From contig NC_072893.1 in assembly GCF_027943255.1 (NCBI RefSeq), positions 126,107,784 through 126,171,783 on the forward strand: 64,000 bases of DNA, written 5' to 3'. The notes under the pieces are model-generated. The model had not been told where the DNA came from and made no database searches. It was given only the letters and a program-made list of their open reading frames with translations. Within the stretch, counting starts at the first letter, position 1; each line of letters starts with the position of its first letter. The DNA comes from Anastrepha obliqua (Eukaryota; Arthropoda; Insecta; Diptera; Tephritidae). Both the position numbers and the translations under genes were made by a program. Of the stretch, positions 44,471 through 55,500 are shown piece by piece.

Positions 44471-46897
44471 CCCTCATCGGTTGTTAGAATTCGTATTACA
44501 TATACGTTGTTTGGTATGCGCACGAATACAGGATTAAAATCCGATTAAAGAAAAAGCAGACCCATACATTTTTTGCACGACTTTTATTGTTTATTCATTC
44601 CTCATTAATACAATGATTTTTAATTTGAAAACGATGTTAAATGAAAACAAAAATGCGAAAAAAGAATAAATATTTAGGAAACGTAAAAATCCAATTTGAA
44701 ACTATTCGACAGGCACAATTATGGCAAATTGAATATTTATGACTAGCACAGATAAATCTCGCACACTTTCCACATCGGGAAGCGAAAACATTACGATTGT
44801 TTTTACTGGAACAAATATAACATCGGCCTCTTTTGTTGTTCGGTTGAAGATGAGACATTGATGTTTGAGGATGCAATTCAGCATGGAATTGCTGTGACAT
44901 ACGTGGTGGATGACTACGGTTTGTAGCAAATGGAACTGTGAGTGCTTCACCCAATTCCTCAAGAAACAATCTACGACGAATGTTAATATTTGTTTTTTTT
45001 TCTATTCCAATCAGAGAAAATATGGGTGAAAATAATATATGCGTTCAATGCACTTATATCTAGCATATTGCAAAAGAGAGCCATTGGCCAACGATTAACT
45101 TTTCTCTTTGATCGAAACGTTCCTACCATTTGGTCGAGCGTATCTACTCCACCTTTAGTTTTGTTGTAAAAAGTAATCAAATTTGGCTTCTTCTTCGCTG
45201 ATTGTTCAATTTCTAAGCCTCGATGATATGTGCTCAACAATGTCACAAATCGATTTTTTTTTGGAACATATGACAACAAAATGGCTTGCAATTGTGGCTC
45301 ATAAACAAATTCTGTATGAAAAACTGGCTTTCGCTTCATATCGAGCAGTATTGGTGGTAATTCAGCTCGATTCTTTCGTATTGTTCCCACTATCGTCATT
45401 TTTTGCTTGTGCAAATCCTTAGCCAGCGCGTATGTTGTAAAAAAATTGTCACAAGTAACGTTTCTACTTGTCAGCCCATGGCACAAATCGAGCACAACAC
45501 GTTGTCCAACATTTCTTTCCACAGCAGTGTTTGCAACACGGCCAAGATAAACTTGAGCATTATGAGTGTAATAGGACTCTGAATCGCAAATTATCCAAAT
45601 TTTTATTCCATATTTTTCCGGTTTTGATGGAATGTATTGGCGAAATGGACATCGGCCACGGAACGGAACAAGTTGTTCGTCTATTGTGACTGTTTTTCCA
45701 ACAGTATACAATGTCTTGAGATGTGCAGTCCATTTGTCAAACACAAATCGAATAGGTGAAAGCTTATCACGCCGATTACGTTCCTCGCGGTCATCAAAAC
45801 GAATGCACCTTTGAATTTTCTTGAACATGTCAAGGCTCATGGTTTTGCGAAAAATAGCACTGCCTTTATCTATATTCCATAACTGCGTAACGCACTCGCC
45901 ATATGACCGGTAAACACCAGCAAGAAGAAGCAATCCGAAGTACGCACGCAATTGCTGAATTGTCAAATGTTCCCAGTTGTTGCGATATGTTCTTGCACCA
46001 AATAAATTTGTCATTCTGAGAATATGCTCTTCAATTGGCGAAAGGATCAAAAGAAAAGCCGATAGAGGAGAATCAACCGCAGAAATAGCAAAAGCAGTGG
46101 GACCTGTGACCAAAATGAACAAGAATGATAAAGTTACCAAAACTACCAAACCAAAAAAGGAGAAAAACAGAATAAAAAATACCTTTAGAAACATTCGATT
46201 GATGTCGAAAAGAAAATCTTCTACCACGTACAAATGCTTCTTTCGTATACTCGATCAATCCATTTTTCGAATTCATGCGAATATCGAGATTTACTGCGCT
46301 ACCTTCTAAAATTTCTTGTGACAGTGGTTCGATATCCGATGAATCACTTTCAAGGCTATCGTCACTCGATCTTTCAGATCGCTCATCGTCATTTTCTTCA
46401 TATGCACTCGATGTCTCAAGCTCTGAACTTTCACTTTCCAACTCATTTTCATCAAAAATACGATTTCGTAAACTGCGGCGATTAATTTTCTTCAAAAAAT
46501 GGTAAAATTCTCGTAAAATATCAAAGATATTGTTACTGATGATTGATTCTCCGTTAATAACTCAACACAATATTTAACACTTAACAGAACGTACTGGTAG
46601 AGAAATTTTCTGAAAACATGCGAAAAAAGCTAAGGAACACTCAAATATGTACCGGTACAAAAAGTCATCCCATTATCTTTGACACTGGTATGCGCACGCA
46701 TACCAACAACAGATATGTAAGTTTTTTAGTTGGGGCACTTACAGCCCGCAACGCCATCTGTCATTCAATGTAGTAGAAATACTTGCTAAAATATTTAGTT
46801 GGACAAAAATTCAAATCAATCGATGAATATTTACTATATTAAACAGAGTTTCAAAAAGTGAAATGGTATGCACGCGCATACCAACAACGGATGAGGG
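44471..46897 (-). mobile_element. Complete piggyBac-type transposon, 2427 bp
   Basis: TTAA flanks both ends (44467-44470, 46898-46901). The termini are inverted: CCCTCATCGGTTGTT on the left and, reverse-complemented, CCCTCATCCGTTGTT on the right. Subterminal GGTATGCGCACG/GCGCATACC inverted blocks lie near both ends (left about 44513, right 46685-46710 and 46865-46882). It encodes its own transposase on the reverse strand. The host flanks carry a 16-bp tandem duplication (ATGTGCTTCTACTTA on both sides) that seems to predate insertion. Confidence 0.93.
44637..46495 (-). pseudogene. piggyBac transposase, two exons, one frameshift before the Cys-rich tail
   Basis: This transposase excises and inserts at TTAA through hairpin ends. 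Exon 1 is 46495-46183 (104 codons plus 1 nt) with a Ser/Glu/Asp-rich N-terminus. A 79-nt GT-AG intron (46182-46104) follows, and exon 2 runs in frame to 44983. Spliced residues D246 (VTIDEQLVPFRG), D323 (VTCDNFFTTYAL) and D425 (NKTKGGVDTLDQ) match the catalytic triad, with spacing very close to that of the moth enzyme. The frame stops at 44983-44985, straight after a run of nine A (coding strand; 44993-45001). One base fewer would continue into LFLEELGEALTVPF and a Cys/His-rich tail (CYICSSKNNR, CGKCARFICASH, CHNC) down to 44637. So either a single disabling indel or a homopolymer sequencing error. Everything else looks intact. Confidence 0.9.
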
Positions 46898-46904
46898 TTA
46901 AATG

Positions 46905-47535
46905 TGCTTCTACTTATTCCCAAAAGCTTTTATGACTAGAACAAAGAGAGAGAGAGTCCTGGGATTATGAATACTACAAGACATCTTCTGATTTTTGTAT
47001 AGCACCGGCTCAATGTTTGTATGTTCAAAAGCTTTCAGTGACCTGCAAGTAGTTTCTGCAGAAAGACGAACCTTCTCACGGCCGTATTATAGGTGTTTGA
47101 ATGTGCTTAGTGACTAGGCCTGAGAATGTGCACAGCAACTCTTTGACTCCACGATCTATCGACGGTTCTTAAACTGCATTCAGCGAGAGCCAATCTGTAT
47201 CTTTGCAAACTCTTGTTCCGGGAATATCATTGTCGGAGTTTAAAGATTATTACTGCATAGGAGGAGCTTGACACGCTACCTCATAAAACGCACATAAAAT
47301 AATCGTAACGAAGTTCTAGCATAGATTAGCAGACTAAATACTGACTAAAAGGGAGAAGACCCATATATTTACTTATGAAGGCTCTGCAAGCATACCACTA
47401 GGCTTTGAATATTTTCAAGATGTCAGTTCTGCATCGATTAAACTATGGATTGACGACTTCATGGACAGACCATAGAAGACGTTGATCAGAGTTGGGCTCC
47501 TGCAGAGTAGTCAAGTGCTCTGTGAAAGAAGCAAA
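46905..47535. other. Unassigned, possibly old LINE sequence
   Basis: No readable frame. Its position directly upstream of the LINE tail at 47540 and same composition suggest decayed upstream pol sequence, but I could not match motifs. Confidence 0.3.
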
Positions 47536-47539
47536 CAGT

Positions 47540-47800
47540 AAATGAGCGAATTTTCTCCTAAAACTTATTAGGAAGGACCTGAGAGTACTGGTAAGTGTAT
47601 TCACAGGACACAACGCGTACCGTCAGCATATGACTACCATGGAAATCATAGGCGACCCAATAAGCCTATCCCGTCTTGAGAATGAAGTCACTGTAGAGCA
47701 TTTTCCGGCGTTTTCTAGAATCAGACTTAGGCTGTTGGGGTGCGATGTACTGGATATGGGTAAAGTTCATGCTCTTACTCTTAAGAGCCTCCAATGAATC
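47540..47800 (+). pseudogene. R1-like LINE C-terminal end
   Basis: The forward frame reads LIRKDLRVLVSVFTGHNAYR, then a decayed Cys motif (LSRLENEVTVEHFPAFSRIR, where C-x2-C-x3-E-TVEHFLC-CPAF is usual) and LLGCDVLDMGKVHALTLK. Several cysteines are lost. 5'-truncated and inactive. Confidence 0.75.
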
Positions 47801-47804
47801 CAAA

Positions 47805-48195
47805 AGATTTGCGTAAGAGTGAACTCCTGCTGTCTCTCTATTCTTTCCACTAAAATTTAACCGGGTGTAGTGCAATGGTATTTCTGACAGAGTGCTTGGA
47901 CTTGTCCAACCTCCCACAAATCACAACAAACCTTATCTAAGAGCTGAGGCAGCTGGCCTCACAAATGTGTTTCGACCCCAAGAAACCGAGTTTCTTGAAA
48001 AATCTCTGCTCGCCGACTACGCCGTTGTCAAACCCAGCTTTACAAATGGTCTCGTAACAGATACTCCTTGTCGGTCCGCTTGAATAAACTCATCTGAGAC
48101 CATTTGCTTTTACGACATCTCTTTCAAAGCATCATGATTCCTGGGCTTACTGCAAGAGAGCACTTGAGAGTCTCAACAATTTCGGCAGAATTTAT
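47805..48195. other. Unassigned sequence
   Basis: A 63-codon forward frame (47892-48083) has no recognised domain. Nothing else seen. Confidence 0.35.
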
Positions 48196-48200
48196 GAGTA

Positions 48201-48831
48201 AAGGGTCTTTCAAAAGTGACGAAAAAAGTGACAAAAGTGTCAGCAGTGAATAATTCATAGACGGTAACTTTTTCTGACATTTTTTCAAGCAGACAACTGT
48301 ATTGTACAACTATTAAGAAAATGGTCGATCTTTAGGGACAATACATTCCAAGAATCCTGATTTTTTGATGAAACGATAGTCTGTATGAGTCGGCAATTCA
48401 AAGATTGGTGAATATGGTCGGCTGGTTTTGTCAAGAATAGAAAAAGGACTCGCCGTCTAGACTGGGGTTTTCTGAGTCTACAGTCTCGCAACACGGGAAA
48501 ATGTTGAAATCTAAGTTTCGTGGTCGATTCATTCCATGTAATGTTGACTGGTCCCTAATGTTGACTGGCCCCCTAGATCATGCGATCAAACTCCACGTTT
48601 TGTGGGGTTTGCCAACAATAATTCCAAAACAGAAGTACAACAATTGGATCGAGATGGTTGAACTCAATGCGTTAATGTGTGAGCGCATCAATGAAAATTT
48701 AATTCTCCTATGAAAGCCTATATAATTGTTAAGAACCGTATTTGAATAAAAATAGTGAAACCAAAAAGAATCTAAATTTTTACATGTCTTATTTTAAAAC
48801 AACATCAAGGCGCGTCTTTTGAAAGACACTT
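48201..48831 (+). mobile_element. Decayed Tc1/mariner-superfamily element, 631 bp
   Basis: Termini AAGGGTCTTTCAAAAG and, reverse-complemented, AAGTGTCTTTCAAAAG are flanked by TA on both sides (48199-48200, 48832-48833). The interior has broken transposase sequence, including PPRSCDQTP-FVGFA, a decayed third catalytic block (PPRSCDLTPLDYFLWG in the family). Most of the middle of the gene is missing. Same family as 50209-50520. Confidence 0.75.
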
Positions 48832-48839
48832 TACTAATA

Positions 48840-50200
48840 ATATCCCTTTCCCTTTGGTCTGAGCTCTTCGAAAAATTTTGAGTTTCAACGATCTTTTAGG
48901 AATCATATTATTTCTACACCAACAAGTACTACGTTTTTATAGATTTTCTTAAGTTTCGCTCTGTTGGATAGCTGAGCTCTCAAAGTCTTTGTAGTTCAAA
49001 AATTAAAATTGAATTAAACTAAATTTTTTGCTGACTCGATTCCACCAAATTCTTGCTCAAAATATATATTTGAAAGTAAATATTAAAATAAATATGGAAA
49101 CAAAGTACCTCAGCAACTCAAGATTTACAACAAAAAAAAATAAAATATTAAAATAAATAAAAAAAAACTATTTAGAGTGAAAAACAAAATACTTGAAGAA
49201 AAAATATTGTAATAAAATTAAAAAAATATATATACATATGGGAAAACACAAAAAATAGCTCACTTACAAATACCAAAAAAGTGTATTACCAAATTCATTT
49301 AAAAATTAATAAAATTAAATGGAAGTCTTAAAATATATTTAAAAAGTGTGCAAGTTTGAAATCACTTAAAATTATGTACAGAGTAAATGTGAAGCAAGAA
49401 TTTTTTAACCGAAAATAAATTTAAAGTAATTATAATACAAAAAATATTATTAAAAATTTGTAGCCATTTTCCGATTTCAAAAATATAAATTTAAATTTAG
49501 CGGAAAACCACAGATACCCACATTTGTAAGTAATAAAATAACAAAAATTGGTATGCAACAATGAAAAGATTTCAATGAAACTTAACTTTCAAGAAAGAAA
49601 AAAAAAAACTATTAATACTATTTAACACGAGAATAGAAATAAATCATGCATAAACTGAAAGAATTTACTAAAATTTAATGTGTGAATGCAGACAAACAAT
49701 ATAAACTTTAAAGAGACAAACATACATACACATTTGACGAGTAATTGCAACAAAAAAATTTAAGAGAACAAAAAAAAACATTAATTAAGCCAAATAAAAT
49801 TGAGAAAGAAAAGAAAAAAGTAATAATTTAATAAGCAATGTGAAAAATTACAATTAAATAAAAAAAGGACAGCAAAAAAAATATATATAAAAAATCTTAC
49901 AAAGAAAAACGAACGAAAAAATTATAAAATTAAAAAAAATATTTGTTTGTAAACAGAAACAATTTTAAAAATGTATATATTAAATGAAATTGTATTAATA
50001 TCAATTGGCAAATTTTAATTGGCAAAACACTAAAATCCCTAAATCACCATTCTACGACCCATCCCATCCCAGTTCCACTCATTTAAACGTGAAATAAAGT
50101 GACAGTGGCATTTAAAAAATAAATTAACATTTGTTTTATAGATTACATTTTTTTTGATCTTTTTTTTGTTAAAGAAAAACACAGCGAGAAGATATTACAG
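48840..50200. other. A-rich noncoding DNA
   Basis: Long A-rich tracts from 49070 to 49990 with frequent AAAAATTAAAT. No gene recognised. Confidence 0.55.
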
Positions 50201-50208
50201 GTAACTTA

Positions 50209-50520
50209 AGGGGTCTTTCAAAAGATGCTCCTAGATGTTGTTTAAAAAAAACAACATTCAACATTAATTAAACATTTTCGCATTGAGTTCAGTAAACTCG
50301 ATTCCAATGTTGTGTTTCAGCTCTGGAATCGTTATTGACTTATTCATATAGATTTTACTTTTCAAAAACCCCACTGGTCTGCCACTCCTTTTTCTATCTT
50401 CGACAGAACCAATTTTTTGAATGCTTTTCACCAAATCTTTGAATTGTCCATCAAACAAATCAGGAGTTTTGCGATGTGTTGTTCTTAAAAATGGACCATT
50501 TTAATAATAAGCTTTACTAA
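50209..50520 (-). mobile_element. Internally deleted relative of the 48.2-kb Tc1/mariner family
   Basis: The left end (AGGGGTCTTTCAAAAG, preceded by TTA) matches the 48.2-kb termini. The reverse frame 50458-50264 fuses N-terminal transposase sequence (IQKIGSVEDRKRSGRPVGF) to C-terminal-like sequence (IPELKHNIGIEFTELNAKMF). The opposite terminus was not found near 50520, so the element is truncated there. Confidence 0.65.
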
Positions 50521-50577
50521 TTTTAACGGGTTGTTCTATTGCGTAAAATTGTACTTGACAAATAGCAAAAAAGGTAC

Positions 50578-50640
50578 CGTCTGACGCGTTTTGTTAAACT
50601 CAGCCACAATCGCTTAAGCAGTTATCGCGCCAATCAAAAG
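50578..50640 (+). mobile_element. RTE-type LINE 3'-end fragment
   Basis: CTGACGCGTTTTGTTAAACTCAGCCACAATCGCTTAAGCAGTTATCGCGCCAAT is the forward-strand equivalent of the last 55 bp of the RTE element at 60089. Nothing upstream is left. Confidence 0.65.
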
Positions 50641-50644
50641 GGAA

Positions 50645-51285
50645 TACATACTTTTTAACTCTCAAATTTATGTTAATTATTTTCAAATAATTCCGTAAAA
50701 TTATGAAACTCGCCGAATTTCCCCGCCTTTCTCCAACAATAGGATGTACAGAAAATATGCCGGCTCCTTGTGTATTTTGAACTGCATAAATAGCAAATTG
50801 TACTTGAATATAATAAAAACATTTCTTCTTCGATGTCACTACTTCACTATTGTTTACTCGCTGTATTTTCCGCTATCTTAGCTCTTATAGGAGCTCCAAC
50901 ATAAACACACACCAATGTAGCCCTTGAGTCAATCACTTGATGGTTTTGGGTGTATAACAGCAGTTATGTTTTTCATCCGATAATTCTGCCTTGAAACTGC
51001 ATCGCACTATACTCATCTCTTCGGAAAATTATGTACCACACATTCTCGAAAATCTATGTAAGCCTTTATACTCGCGTATATACCCAAGCGTTTGACTTGC
51101 CACTCATTGGTTTCCTAGAAGTCTAGAAATTTGTAGTCATCGTCATGCAAACGTCATCGTCTTGCCTTCATAATTTATTTCCTATTAGCTACGAAACCTT
51201 TGTCCTTGTCTTTGACTTTATGGAAGTCTGCCGAACTTTTAGTAAAATTAGTGATAGCATTAGAGATATCTGCCTTCTGATACCC
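50645..51285. other. Unassigned sequence
   Basis: AATTGTACTTGA recurs at about 50547 and 50796, hinting at a small direct repeat around the RTE fragment. No gene recognised. Confidence 0.35.
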
Positions 51286-51289
51286 ATTT

Positions 51290-51480
51290 GGAGTAGACAA
51301 GCTGCCTTCCCTAAGCGTGATGCTCGCAGAAAATGTAATGAGGCGGGTACAAATGAAACCCTGGAGCATCTCCTATGCTGCTGTCCACCTCTCTCGAAAG
51401 CTAGATTATGCTACCTGGATGCTCTTAGTTTCGAAAAACTAGAACGTATCCCTGAACTGGAACTTCGCTAATAGTACACG
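51290..51480 (+). pseudogene. LINE C-terminal end
   Basis: In the frame 51145-51471 the terminal Cys motif (CNEAGTNETLEHLLCCCPPL) and the following SKARLCYLDALSFEKLERIP match RNase H-type LINE tails. The upstream 145 bp of the frame does not, so the start is arbitrary. Confidence 0.78.
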
Positions 51481-51484
51481 CATC

Positions 51485-52560
51485 TTGAGTGATGTATATT
51501 TCCTCTAAAATAGGACTCTGATCTGGTATTGCTATGGACCAAAATGGTGTTTGCGTGACTTCGGTCAATCTAACCGTAAAATAAGCTTTGAAAGTAAAGT
51601 AGGATTTTTTATAGCTCATAATTCTCTTCTAACGGAATGCGTTAGCTGAATGAGACTTTGTAGTGCTGCTGTTCCATTTAGCGTAGGTTGCTTCGATCAC
51701 ATAATAAGCAACTCCACAGAAAGCAATTCATCTAACTGCGATAACGCTCACACGATGAGTACAGGAGTGGATGGACTTAGAGGCTCTGAAAGATGGATGT
51801 GGAGTATCAACTCCAACCATAGTGTATTAAAGGTACGAAAATCGGTGGAAAAATACTTCATTAGTTGGCAGTAGGCACAGAAGCAGAGTCTTGTAAAAAC
51901 TCATGGGAAAATGTCACCATTTCTAGAGTTCCAACTCCTTAAATCTGCTGACATGATACTTCGGAATCCTATCTTTTCTTCGATTCTAACTACGTACTTC
52001 ATTCGAAATTTCGTTTCGTAATTGCTACTCCTGTGGCTCGATACTTTCTACCTAAAGCCCACCCACATATTACCATTCCTTTTTATACGCATGACGCTTT
52101 TCCCCTGTTGACACACAGGGAGGGAGCCGTTGGATAGTCAGCCAACCCCACTGAGAAAAGTATTCTTGCTTCTAGCTATTGATGTAGGTGCTCCATGCGT
52201 TGGCTCTGGGTTTCAGTTTGCGAGGCCACCGACTTCCTCGTATTTGGTATTCGAAAGCTTTTTAGCAGCTGACGAACCTTCCGCAAAAGGAAACAAAACT
52301 TCGATGATCAATTTCTAATTCTGTAATCTTATTTTACACGCTTTTTAATGTTTCCATAATTCTCGATGGTACAGAATATCGATCATTTATAAGATTTTTA
52401 TGATAAAATTCCACTCACTCTTTAATTTTATTTTACGTCGAATGTTTGCGTGCCAGCAAAAGCAAAATAATCAGTTATTTTTAAGACATTCGGCATCAAA
52501 ACAAAACAAAAAAAAAAAAAAAAGGAAATACGAAAATTTATAAAAATATTATCCGTAAAT
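51485..52560. other. Upstream region of the CAP-like gene
   Basis: No coding sequence recognised. TTTATAAAAAT (about 52537) lies too close to the ATG to be an obvious TATA box. TCAGTT near 52470 fits the insect initiator, but this is weak. Confidence 0.3.
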
Positions 52561-52569
52561 AAAAGTGAT

Positions 52570-55500
52570 ATGAAACTTTTTGTGGCAATTTTGGCTCTCC
52601 GCAGCATCGTACCAACTAACACAACTGACCTTTGCCAAGGCAATATCACCTGTGGGAATGGTGAGCCGCACTTCATGTGTGTGGTAAGTGGGCAAGTTTA
52701 TGAACATTCGATAGATATTAGAACACAAAAGAAAAAAAAAATCTCCACTACGAAAGAAGTCACACAGAAACTCACTTAGACCGTTCCCGATCCGTTGTGA
52801 TAAAAAAATATATGTATCTTTCGACTCGGGTAAATCTAATGTCTACTTCTATCTCTACCACTTCAGCATCAACCACCGCGCTGTCATCCTTTCACACTCC
52901 TGCATTTGGGCAGCGATCAAATCCATTCGTTTTTATTCGGTCATAATGGCATTCGGAATAGAGTGGCAAGACAATATCAAATAGCGAATATGAATATTGT
53001 GGTAAGTATTATGAAGAAGGAAACAATTATAAAGTAACTCAACTAGTGAGAATCAGCTTGCACGACATTTAATATACAGGTCCAAATGCAGATTAGGAAA
53101 AAAATTGTAAGTGCATAGACAGTCCAGATATCGAGGAGGTAAAGGCGATATAAATTTAATTGGGATAATGGGAAATGGGCACATTCTGATGAGTAAATAT
53201 TAAAGACATAAACTCCTGATTCTGCGGGGATAGACTAGATGAATAGAAAAAATCACTAGAATTAGATTAATTTAGTCCCAAAGAGCTTTTAAAAAAAAGT
53301 TTTTATTTGAGCTATTTTTCTACAGTCGGGGTATGGTCTATGAATTCTTCAGGTTATTGACATCAGTTTGCGCATTCGAGATTGATAGTGGACTAGGGAA
53401 TGAACCGGTGCAGCTCAGATGTTATTAGAAGTAGGAATGAGGACTTATTTTCTGCCCATTGATCTTTCGGAAGAATTTGCCTCTTGCAATGCGCCAATAT
53501 ACCGATAAATCGGGTTATAACTGATGCAAAATCGGACAGTCAGTCAAACTGTAAATGAGGAAGTACAGTTTAAAATTGTTTTCTTATTAACTGGCGCGAT
53601 AATCGCTTATGCAATTTTGGCCGAACAAAGCGCGTCAGTCGTTTCTTTTTCGTTGTAACACTAAGTGAAGTCAAGTCCTTCTCCACCTGATATTTCCAAT
53701 GCAGAGGAGGCCTTCATCTACCTCTGCTACCACCAGCTGGTACCGCTCCGAATACTTTCAGAGACGGAGCGTTTGTATCCATTCGAATGACATGACCCAG
53801 CCAACGGATGACATGACCCAGCGGACTATGCCTATGTCGTCGTAAAGCTCATACAGCTCATTTTTGCGTCGCCTACGATACTCGCCGTCACCAACATGTA
53901 AAAGTCCAAAATCGTTCAAAGAATATTTCCCTCAAACACCCCACCGGATGTTGTTGTTAACAACAGCTATAGAACGGGCATGATGAATGCCTTATAAAAG
54001 TTTAGTTTTGTTCGTCGAGACAGAACTTTACTACGCAATTGTCTGCTTAGTCTACAGTAGCATTTGTTGGCAAGAGAGGTTTCCCCTTAAGGGCACAGAT
54101 ACCTGTAAACGGCCATATTTTCCCTGAGTTTCATTAAAATTATTTAAAAATATATTAATTTTTTTGTTTTCAAAATTGGCATACAGTTTATTTATACATT
54201 AAAATAATATAATTTTTTTTAATCATTTAAAATGGCGGATGTACACTCAATTCCTCCACGAAGGTCGGAGCAGGGCTTCTCAATCGGCGAGCATTGTAGC
54301 ATCGGCGTCAGTGACCTAAATAAAAAACACTAAACATTTTTTTTTATTAATGTCATAATTTCTATATGAATTAAACAAAAATGAAAAAAAAAAAAAATCA
54401 CGAAATAAAGGGCTTCAAAAAAATGAATTTTGGGGCAAATTTTCCTATTATTTTAGCTTCGAAAAAATTATTTTTTCGAAAAATTTTCGAAAACTTAAAA
54501 CACATAGAAAGTAATATCATAAAAAAGATGTGTGTAAAATTTCAGGGAGATCGGTCAATAACTTTTCGAGTTATCGTGTACGCCAATTCGAAAAATGTAT
54601 GTAGTTTTGAGAAAAACGCTTCCTCTCCCAGCCCTCGAACGCAAAGAATAGAGTATCACGATTGACGATCTATAATATAAGAAATACTTAAATTTACGTT
54701 CTAAAATTTTTTTGGCATATTCTTAAAGGAGTATATTAACATTTTATGAAAAAAAAATTTTTTTCTTCGAAATTTTACAAGTTTCTGTCCCCTTAAATTT
54801 CAAGGCTGATTTTAAAACTTTTAGGCTCAGCAAATAATATTTTTTCTGTATTGCTTAAAAATGTAACTGCCGGATATAGTGTTATTTCTGACTTGAAATC
54901 ACTATAGTGGCATAAATTCTGCAAGACTATCATCTTTTGTAGAGGCTATAGCGAAGTAGCTTAGGCTCAGAATATCATCTTTTTGCTGAATTGCAAAAGA
55001 ACTCGTACGTTCTTCTTTGTGTGACCGACTCAACTCCCAGGATATAACTTTATTTCTGACCAGAATCACACCTAGCAAATAGTCAATGCACAGTCACCCA
55101 GTAAGCCAGATTGACGTATGCAAATTTATAAAAAATTGTTAGTCTTTAGGGTAATAATCTTCATTCATTCAATGTGTGTTCAAGCTGCAATGCTTTTTTT
55201 TGGGCTCCGCTTGGGAGGCGCTTCATTGTAGTTGACAATCAAGATGAGAGGAGACCAAAAGCCTAAGATTTTCCTTCCAAACGAGATACAAGAAAAGATG
55301 TAAGGTTTTAAAGATCTCAACAGCTAGCCAAAGAAATGAAATATCCAATAAATTAAAGAAATGTATTTCTAGCATTGGAGCGTCAGTTTGGAATTGATGG
55401 CTGAAAGGTTTTTGGGAAAATGCCGTATGGAACGTGATGCCTGCCAGGATGTAGGTAAACTCATGACTACCTTACGCAAGCATTACATTTCCCAATTGGT

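Noticed and set aside
55239..55306. Extra exon between CAP exons 2 and 3 (ILPNEIQEKM-like reading)
   Set aside because: It has acceptor- and donor-like ends, but adding it breaks the frame into exon 3, while exon 2 joins exon 3 directly in phase and restores the expected family block.
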